Below are positions 58,399 to 64,000 of a DNA stretch of 64,000 nt, in pieces. Under the pieces are notes generated by a model. The model was not told where the DNA came from. It worked only from the letters and a program-made list of their open reading frames with translations, and did no database searches. The stretch comes from an uncultured Latescibacterota bacterium (GTDB taxonomy: Bacteria; Latescibacterota; UBA2968). The position numbers and the translations under genes were made by a program. The stretch spans positions 1,316,394 through 1,380,393 of the forward strand of contig OY282377.1 in assembly GCA_958295785.1 (NCBI GenBank), given 5' to 3'. Each line of letters starts with the position of its first letter. The stretch's first letter is position 1.

Positions 58399-59868
58399 TC
58401 ATAGACATTCAATATCTTCGGCGTCATCGGGCACTGCGACGCTGTCGGGAAGGGTGGGCTGAATGGCACGGCCCCAGCGGGTGATCACGCCCATATCCCG
58501 GTCAATATGCGCGCTTTCTTCAAGGACATAATCGGGGTCCCAGTGTTCGTAAATGCGGGATAGCAGGCGGTTGCGAACGCCTTCACAATTGGGATCGCTG
58601 CCCAGGTCGCGCAGTTCATCTGGGTCGTCTTCGAGGTTGTAGAGCACAGGGGGCGTGTTGTCGTGGTAGGTGTAACACTTCCAAGGGCCCGTGCGGATCA
58701 TACGCGAGGGAATGCCCTCTTGCCCCAAGTGTTCGCTGAATGTTTCGTTGGGATGATCGCCTGCACCGCGCCCCGTGAGCAGGGGCCAGAGCGAGTGTCC
58801 GTGAATGCCGCGCAGGGGATCGCCACCTGCCATGTCGAGCAACGTGGGGCCAATATCCACCAGATTGCATATCTGATCGCTGTGGGTATTCGGGGCGATA
58901 GCGCCGGGCAGGCTTGCGATGAGGGGAACGCCGACTGATCCCTCGTAATAACTGCTTTTCCACCAGCAGCCGTGTTCTCCGGCCATTTCGCCGTGGTCTG
59001 AGCAATAAATGACCAGCGTGTTGCGGTCGAGACCGGTTTCGCGCAGGGTTTGAAGAATGTGTCCGATTTGCTGGTCGAGATATTCGCACATGCCAAAATA
59101 CGCCGCCCGTGCAACGCGGACGCGCTCCTCGTCGAGCGGCGGATACAAGCCGCGCAGTTGTTTGAACTTGCGGATGGCCGCGGGTTCGCCGGGCGCGTGT
59201 TGGGGAATATCCACGCGCGCATAGTAATAATCAAACAGGTCTTTGTGCGCGATGAAGGGACAGTGCGGCAACAAAAATCCCGCGACAGCCGCAAAGGGGC
59301 GTGCGCCGGGATTTTCTGCTTTCTGGCGCAGATACGCGCTGGTCTCGTCCGCGACCATCTCGTCAAAAACGTGATACGAGCCATACCCCCGGCCAGCAAT
59401 TTCCACAGCCGTGCGGTTTTGTCCAGTGGTTGCCGTTGAAATGCTTTTGAAAAGGGGCGCGCCTTTCTGGGGTGCGCCAGGATGCGTTGCGCCGTATTCG
59501 CCCAGGGGTCGATTTTCAAAGCCGTGCCGCTGGTCGTGCCCGTTGAAGTGCATCCGCCCAATCAGCGATGTTTCATACCCGGCCAACCCCATTGCATGCG
59601 CCCAAGTGGGAATGCCCGAGTGCAAGAGGTGATTGTTGGTCCACACACGATTGGCAGAGGGCGTGCGGCAGGTCATAAACGACATGCGGCTGGGCACGCA
59701 AACAGGCGACGCGCAATACGCGCCGGTCAAGCGCACCCCCTCTGCTGCCAAGCGGTCGAGATGGGGCGTTCGCACCAGTGGATCTCCATACGCCCCAATG
59801 TGATATTTGCTGTGTTGATCCGAGATCATCAGGAGAACATTGTAGGGTTCGGTTATCTCGTTGCTCAT
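58399..59868 (-). CDS. Sulfatase (formylglycine-dependent, arylsulfatase family)
   Basis: A 489-residue sulfatase. VLLMISDQHS carries the metal-binding Asp. The modification motif C-x-P-S-R is CVPSR (Cys57 to be converted to formylglycine). LIGRMHFNGH holds the substrate-site Lys/Arg-His region, and VIYCSDHGEMAGEHGCWWKSS supplies the second metal and catalytic residues. There is no signal peptide, so it is either cytoplasmic or exported by another path. Sulfatases of this type often remove sulfate from algal polysaccharide fragments, and the nearby BNR and CBM9 proteins fit that theme. No maturase gene is in view. Confidence 0.92.
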   Translation of the reverse strand: MSNEITEPYNVLLMISDQHSKYHIGAYGDPLVRTPHLDRLAAEGVRLTGAYCASPVCVPSRMSFMTCRTPSANRVWTNNHLLHSGIPTWAHAMGLAGYETSLIGRMHFNGHDQRHGFENRPLGEYGATHPGAPQKGAPLFKSISTATTGQNRTAVEIAGRGYGSYHVFDEMVADETSAYLRQKAENPGARPFAAVAGFLLPHCPFIAHKDLFDYYYARVDIPQHAPGEPAAIRKFKQLRGLYPPLDEERVRVARAAYFGMCEYLDQQIGHILQTLRETGLDRNTLVIYCSDHGEMAGEHGCWWKSSYYEGSVGVPLIASLPGAIAPNTHSDQICNLVDIGPTLLDMAGGDPLRGIHGHSLWPLLTGRGAGDHPNETFSEHLGQEGIPSRMIRTGPWKCYTYHDNTPPVLYNLEDDPDELRDLGSDPNCEGVRNRLLSRIYEHWDPDYVLEESAHIDRDMGVITRWGRAIQPTLPDSVAVPDDAEDIECL

Positions 59869-59935
59869 TTTGATTTTTCTCCTTCACATTGCAGTGAGTA
59901 TGAACGGCGAAAGCAGGGGCGCCGTGCCCACCTGA

Positions 59936-60012
59936 AAGCGATCAGCCATCGGTCAGTCCGCCCCAAGACAGTTGAGTTGTTCGATTTATGGACTGCGGAT
60001 TGCTGATCGCTT
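59936..60012. repeat. 77-base imperfect palindrome
   Basis: AAGCGATCAGC (59936-59946) is inverted exactly at GCTGATCGCTT (60002-60012), and inside it CAGTCC faces GGACTG. It fills the gap between sulfatase and NIPSNAP genes together with a decayed first-family unit (GGGGCGCCGTGCCC near 59917). It could be a transcript-end structure or a further repeat family. Confidence 0.55.
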
Positions 60013-60027
60013 GTTTTTCGCCTCCAA

Positions 60028-60345
60028 CTACTGAAGTGGCGAGAAGGATGTGGCGGTCATCGTTTCGGAAATGACTTCCGACACAATGGGGCCATGGGCC
60101 TCGGTTTGTGCTCTGGCTTCGATCCATTCGGGGTCTGCGCGAAACGATGCCCACGCGCGCTCCATCGCCGTTTCGCTCTCGTATTGGCAAATATAGACGA
60201 TTTCATTCGCATCAGTTTTTCGCCAAAAACCCGTCACCTCAATGCCGTGACGCGCAAACAAGCCAAACGTAATATTTTCAAATCGGCTGAGAATGTCGGG
60301 CATTTTCCCCTCGGGAATGCGGTAGGTACGCAGTTCGTAAATCAT
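60028..60345 (-). CDS. NIPSNAP family protein
   Basis: A 105-residue ferredoxin-like-fold protein of the NIPSNAP group: IYELRTYRIPEGKMPDILSRF, HGIEVTGFWRKTD, VYICQYESETAMERAWASFRADPEW. Family members often occur in small-molecule catabolic clusters and may act as isomerase- or monooxygenase-like dimers, but no activity is established. AGGAGGCACC stands before the ATG. It is upstream of the sulfatase in the same direction, 160 bases away. Confidence 0.88.
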   Translation of the reverse strand: MIYELRTYRIPEGKMPDILSRFENITFGLFARHGIEVTGFWRKTDANEIVYICQYESETAMERAWASFRADPEWIEARAQTEAHGPIVSEVISETMTATSFSPLQ

Positions 60346-60458
60346 GGTGCCTCCTAAAAAAGTGGATGGTATTTTGTGTTTTCAAAAATAATAATGACTA
60401 TATTCCAGCGTCAAGCACTGAAATGAGCGGCACAGACGAATCTGCCGCTCGCCTGTTC

Positions 60459-60486
60459 GGGCGGGCACGGGGACGGCATCCCCGCG
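60459..60486. repeat. Diverged first-family unit
   Basis: GGGCGGGCACGGGGACGGCA then TCCCCGCG; recognisable at its left half only. It lies just upstream of the small membrane protein. Confidence 0.55.
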
Positions 60487-60514
60487 ATGAACTGCCACTT
60501 GGAGGGTTGGCAAA

Positions 60515-60697
60515 ATGGTTGGAATGTTGCAAATCATCGCGTATTTGTTGGCGTTTTATTTTGTTGTGAAAGGGATTGAGATTTTGCAGATCGCGCTTGC
60601 ATCTCAACGAGTGCAACGGGGCGGTATTATTGCAGCTATCGCATTTGTTCACCTGCAAGACCAACAAGCGATGTCCGTGTCTAATAACCTCAACTAA
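60515..60697 (+). CDS. Small predicted membrane protein
   Basis: A 60-residue protein with a strong ribosome site (TTGGAGGG about ten bases before the ATG). The N-terminal half MLQIIAYLLAFYFVVKGIEILQIAL is a clear transmembrane helix, and GGIIAAIAFVHL may be a second short one. It ends 12 bases before the BNR gene and runs in the same direction. I do not recognise a family. The hydrophobic profile and ribosome site argue that it is real rather than chance. Confidence 0.55.
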   Translation: MVGMLQIIAYLLAFYFVVKGIEILQIALASQRVQRGGIIAAIAFVHLQDQQAMSVSNNLN

Positions 60698-60709
60698 TTG
60701 GAGGCGTTT

Positions 60710-62005
60710 ATGGAAATTCTCGGTTCGATCTTCATCGCAACCGTCTGGTCTGGGCATCCCGTGGGGTTTGACCTGTTGACAGATGGCGACCGGCAGTTTG
60801 TGGCATTTTACGATGCCGACCGCAAAATGACCGTGGGGACGCGCCCTCTCGATAGAGAAACGTGGACATTTGCCCAGCCCGAAGGGGTCTGGCTGGAAAA
60901 TCGCGGACGCCTGTCGTCCGAGGTCGGATGGGACAGCCACAATTCACTGACCATGGCCATTGACGACGAGGGTCACATCCATCTGTGCGGGAATATGCAT
61001 GTGGATCCGCTGATTTATTTTCGCACCACGCGCCCGCGCGATATAACGAGTTTTGAACGCATTCCCGCTATGGTGAAAAAAAATGAGGATCGCTGCACCT
61101 ATCCCGTGTTTATGCGCGGTCCAAATCGGGAATTGATTTTCCGATTTCGAGACGGCAAAAGTGGCAATGGCGTGGATTTTTACAATGTGTACGATGCCGA
61201 AACCAAAACGTGGCGGCGTTTGCACCACGCGCCCCTGTTAGATGGCTTAGACCGCATGAATGCCTACGCCCGCATGCCCGAAAAAGGCCCCGATGGCAGG
61301 TATCACATGATCTGGATGTGGCGCGATACCCCGGACTGCGCGACCAATCACAGCATTTCCTACGCCCGCAGCCGCGATCTCATCGCCTGGGAAACCGGAG
61401 CCGGCCAGGCGCTCAATTTGCCGATTGCCCTAGAAAGCGGCGCGGTTGTCGATCCCGTGCCCCCGGGCGGTGGGATGATCAACATGACGCAGTCCTTGGG
61501 CTTTGACGATCAAAAACGCGCGGTGATCAGCTATCACAAACACGACGAAAACGGATACACGCAAGCCTATTGCGCGCGGTTGGAAAATGGCGAATGGATA
61601 TTTTACAAAGTGAGCAATTGGACCTACCGGTGGGAATTTGGCGGCGGCGGCTCAATCGGCGCAGAGATCCGCTTGGGCGGCGTACAAGCCGAAGCCGATG
61701 GCGGGCTGAGTCTGCGTTATTGGCACGCAAAAGAAGGGCAGGGGATTTGGAAATTGCATCCCAAAACCCTGCGTGTGATCGGCACATATCCACCGCCAAA
61801 AAATCAGATCCCCGATGAATTGGAACAAGTGACCTCGGATTATCCGGGCATGGTCGTCAACCTGCGCGGCGCACGCGGCTCTGGAACGCGGCCCGGCGAG
61901 CAATACCTCTTGCGCTGGGAAACACTGGATCGCAACCGGGACAGACCGAGGGAAAGAATCCCCCCGCCGAGTGATTTGAAACTCTATATTCTGCAAGACA
62001 ACTAA
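60710..62005 (+). CDS. BNR-repeat (BNR-4) family protein, probable polysaccharide-active enzyme
   Basis: A 431-residue beta-propeller protein. LSSEVGWDSHNSLTMAIDDEGHIHLCGNMH, TYPVFMRGPNRELIFRFRDG, MNAYARMPEKGPDGRYHMIWMWRDTPD and AVISYHKHDENGYTQAYCARL match the BNR-4 group, some of which are polysaccharide lyases for sulfated algal sugars. No signal peptide is seen, so the substrate would be an imported oligosaccharide. TTGGAGG precedes the ATG at 60710. With the sulfatase and NIPSNAP genes nearby it suggests use of sulfated glycans; this is an inference. Confidence 0.82.
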   Translation: MEILGSIFIATVWSGHPVGFDLLTDGDRQFVAFYDADRKMTVGTRPLDRETWTFAQPEGVWLENRGRLSSEVGWDSHNSLTMAIDDEGHIHLCGNMHVDPLIYFRTTRPRDITSFERIPAMVKKNEDRCTYPVFMRGPNRELIFRFRDGKSGNGVDFYNVYDAETKTWRRLHHAPLLDGLDRMNAYARMPEKGPDGRYHMIWMWRDTPDCATNHSISYARSRDLIAWETGAGQALNLPIALESGAVVDPVPPGGGMINMTQSLGFDDQKRAVISYHKHDENGYTQAYCARLENGEWIFYKVSNWTYRWEFGGGGSIGAEIRLGGVQAEADGGLSLRYWHAKEGQGIWKLHPKTLRVIGTYPPPKNQIPDELEQVTSDYPGMVVNLRGARGSGTRPGEQYLLRWETLDRNRDRPRERIPPPSDLKLYILQDN

Positions 62006-62010
62006 AAACG

Positions 62011-62037
62011 CGCCCCGGTGATTTTGTCATCGGGGCG
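62011..62037. terminator. Strong hairpin after the BNR gene
   Basis: CGCCCCGGTGA (62011-62021) pairs with TCATCGGGGCG (62027-62037) with one G-T over a five-base loop. There is no T tract after it, so it may stall or protect transcripts rather than terminate alone. The remaining gap to 62199 is GC-rich with AAGCTAGG-like words and no gene. Confidence 0.55.
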
Positions 62038-62199
62038 TGATTCACATTGAATTGTCGATTGGTGAATGAAAAAAAATCAACGTAGAGGAGGCCGCCGTCC
62101 AACGCGTCGCCGCTGAGTGCGACGCCCGCGGCTTACGCGGCGTCGTTCGCAACCCGTTCGCAGACACCCGGGCCAAAAGCTAGGATTTACGGGATTTTT

Positions 62200-64000
62200 T
62201 TATCCGCCATAAAAAAAGACCACTTCCCGCGTGGCTTTGCCGCTGCCGACCTCGTCCTGCACGGTGATTTCCACCACATTCACCCCCGGTTTGGCCTTTT
62301 TTAGATCGAGTTCCACGTATTCGCGTGTGGCTTCATCTGCTCCCACCTGCTCGTAACTCACCGAGACTTGGGGTTTTTGTTGCCGCAAGAGGGCGCGGAT
62401 GCCCGAGGAAATTACGCCTGCGAGGCCCACAGAGGCGCGTGGGTTGAATTGCACGCGGTACTGCACTTTGTACCGGGTTTGCCCAAAGGCGTCGCGCTGC
62501 AAGTTGTAGATTTCAAAATAGGCAAACACCCGACTGCCCGGGGGATAGCTTCGGGAGGCCATGGGGGATACGTAGATGTCTCGCTTTTGCAAACGCGCAT
62601 TCGCGCCTGTCTCTGTGATCGCAGACGCCAATTGAATGCCGCTGATCTTCACGCCTTGTGCGGCAAAATCCGAAACAGTGAGCTCCTGTTTATACGCCCC
62701 CACGCGGCCCGACAGGTCATCTTTCAACTGCACTTGAAGTTGATATTTCTCGCCAGGCGAGACCTCCAAGCGCATCACGTCGGGAATAAACACGCCTCGG
62801 GTTGTGGGAAATCCGCGGCTGTTTTGGTAGGACAACACCTCTTGAGCGCGGTAGATATTTTCGTGGCTCATATCCGCTAGGGCCAGAGTAGCTTGGGTGT
62901 GAATGAGATAATCCCGGTCCCCCTTGCCCACGGTCACCTCCGCCGGTGGCACGCCGTAATACACCTCCACAACGGTCTTGCCATCTGTGCCGCGAAAATC
63001 CGCCACATCGTAAAAAAAATGCAGCGCGTCTTTGCCCGCGCCCGGCCGATAATAGTCGGGCACCACCGAGACGGACTGCTGATAGATCACCCCCGGCGCG
63101 TATTCCATCAGGCGCGCTGTGCTGGCAATGCGATTGTCGCTTTGCGGCAACGGCGGCAGGGGCGCGAAATCAAAATGCCCGTTGCCCACTTCGTCGGTGA
63201 ACGTAAATTCCACGCCGCCTTGCAATTGCGTAAATGTCCACGTTTCCCAGGGCACGGTCTCGTATTCGCGGTCGGACGTCACCGGGCCGTAATTCAAAAA
63301 CCGTTGCTCTGTGCGCGGCCCCACGGATACGTCAAACGGGCTGGAGTCGACGAGGTCCGGCACCTGAAATTGAAATCCCAAATTCTCTGCCTCTTCCCCT
63401 GGATTCAGGGCCAAATTGGCGTCGTCTTCCCCGGCATCTGTGCCAAACACCCCTTCGTTTCTGGGCGTGATATTGCCCTCAAACGGCGCGCGCTGGCTGC
63501 GAATGGGAAAGACCGGGCCCGTGAACGTGTAATAGGTCGCTGCCGGGCCCCAAATATCGGCGGCCATGCGGTTGCGGACGGCTTCCACTTCGGGCGTTAA
63601 GACCAGGGCGCGCTGGCTGGAGCGGGAGCGATAATCGGGTTCGCCATACCGAATATAGACCTCGCCCCTGCGATCCCAGGGGCTGATTTTTTTCGAGAAA
63701 AACATACGCGCATACCACACGCGCCGGTAATGTTCAATGACGCGCTCGTTGACCGGCGTCAAAATATCCGGATCGCGCCGCTGCCAAAACCGGCGCACAT
63801 ACGCCCGCTTTTCCGCCGCGTCGGAAAGGCCCTGAAATTCGCGCCACTCCTTTTCCGATGCCGCCAGGGAAATATCGGTATAATAGGCGCGTTCGCTTTC
63901 CCCTATCCGTTGCAAATAGCGTTCAAAATAATCCAGAGCCAATTCGGGTTTTTCGTGAAAAAAATAGCCCAACGCCGCCAGCGGCAGCAACCGGGGGGCT
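62200..64000 (-). CDS. GWxTD-domain protein, C-terminal part (continues beyond window)
   Basis: At least 600 codons are open on the minus strand from the right window edge to the stop at 62200. The GWxTD-type domain is near residues 40-130 of the visible part: SEKEWREFQGLSDAAEKRAYVRRFWQRRDPD, then WDRRGEVYIRYGEPDYRS. The signature tripeptide itself is not present in canonical form. The rest is a long beta-rich region with DADMSHEN-type and FAYFEIYNLQ segments and an Ig-like C-terminal domain (PGVNVVEITVQDEVGSG). The upstream visible residues look like a TPR-like helix (PELALDYFERYL). Proteins of this kind are exported and of unknown function. The start lies outside the window. Confidence 0.78.
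   Translation of the reverse strand, partial: APRLLPLAALGYFFHEKPELALDYFERYLQRIGESERAYYTDISLAASEKEWREFQGLSDAAEKRAYVRRFWQRRDPDILTPVNERVIEHYRRVWYARMFFSKKISPWDRRGEVYIRYGEPDYRSRSSQRALVLTPEVEAVRNRMAADIWGPAATYYTFTGPVFPIRSQRAPFEGNITPRNEGVFGTDAGEDDANLALNPGEEAENLGFQFQVPDLVDSSPFDVSVGPRTEQRFLNYGPVTSDREYETVPWETWTFTQLQGGVEFTFTDEVGNGHFDFAPLPPLPQSDNRIASTARLMEYAPGVIYQQSVSVVPDYYRPGAGKDALHFFYDVADFRGTDGKTVVEVYYGVPPAEVTVGKGDRDYLIHTQATLALADMSHENIYRAQEVLSYQNSRGFPTTRGVFIPDVMRLEVSPGEKYQLQVQLKDDLSGRVGAYKQELTVSDFAAQGVKISGIQLASAITETGANARLQKRDIYVSPMASRSYPPGSRVFAYFEIYNLQRDAFGQTRYKVQYRVQFNPRASVGLAGVISSGIRALLRQQKPQVSVSYEQVGADEATREYVELDLKKAKPGVNVVEITVQDEVGSGKATREVVFFYGG

Overview
The window reads as chromosome of a Gram-negative-type, heterotrophic, probably aquatic bacterium of intermediate to slightly high GC. 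Lipoproteins, a TonB receptor, a porin-like barrel and a periplasmic di-heme protein indicate an outer membrane. The mixture of phytanoyl-CoA dioxygenase-type enzymes, Gfo/Idh/MocA oxidoreductases, amidohydrolases, a sulfatase, a BNR-type sugar-active protein, dockerin/Calx-beta surface proteins and a GWxTD-domain protein recalls Latescibacterota/Poribacteria-like genomes. That placement is an inference from gene content only; no rRNA or other reliable marker is present.

Layout. 1-5083: 3' end of moeA, tRNA-Asp with its own promoter and terminator, mfd, and a PpiC-type foldase lipoprotein. 5119-8370: two arrays of a palindromic interspersed repeat bracket an S8-peptidase-like lipoprotein gene that is cut cleanly by an IS630-family element (6527-7723). 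8372-12341: a PhyH dioxygenase, an MntA/HepT pair with a damaged HepT, tRNA-Glu, a serine beta-lactamase-fold hydrolase, a RelE/ParE-type toxin with its antitoxin, and tRNA-Arg. 12424-25844: a catabolic block with a Cys/Met PLP enzyme, a nitrilase, four Gfo/Idh/MocA proteins, two PhyH proteins, a zinc alcohol dehydrogenase, two amidohydrolases and an SRAP protein, separated by palindromic repeats. 25901-30755: an accessory patch with BrnT/BrnA debris, a repeat-built coiled coil joined to a PD-(D/E)XK-like domain, a transposase remnant, a small c-type cytochrome, a GAF/membrane hybrid, a CBM9-like protein and a second repeat-built coiled coil. 30849-41157: iron management, with two divergent ferritins around a Fur-like core, then a leftward operon porin - imelysin - di-heme oxidoreductase - TonB receptor - PepSY membrane protein. 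Its promoter and operator face a candidate small RNA on the other strand.

41302-64000: another Gfo/Idh/MocA gene overlapping a glycosyltransferase, then sucA. The 2-oxoglutarate dehydrogenase genes are split: a frameshifted Rpn-type nuclease and a 1667-residue dockerin surface protein, both behind copies of one promoter module, lie between sucA and sucB-lpdA. After that come a creatininase-like protein, an amidohydrolase, sucD (opposite strand, no sucC), a sulfatase, a NIPSNAP protein, a small membrane protein, a BNR protein and the incomplete GWxTD protein.

Main themes: core energy metabolism (sucA, sucB, lpdA, sucD), iron acquisition and storage, breakdown of small organic and sugar-like substrates, and heavy genome remodelling. 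The remodelling shows as two families of palindromic intergenic repeats whose stems keep pairing when their bases change, in-gene tandem repeats, four toxin-antitoxin or transposase wrecks, and one precisely reconstructible IS insertion. The least explained piece is the 40974-41157 control region: opposed promoters, a terminator-ended hairpin RNA of about 88 nt antisense to the iron-operon leader, and a perfect 7-6-7 operator at the operon start site.
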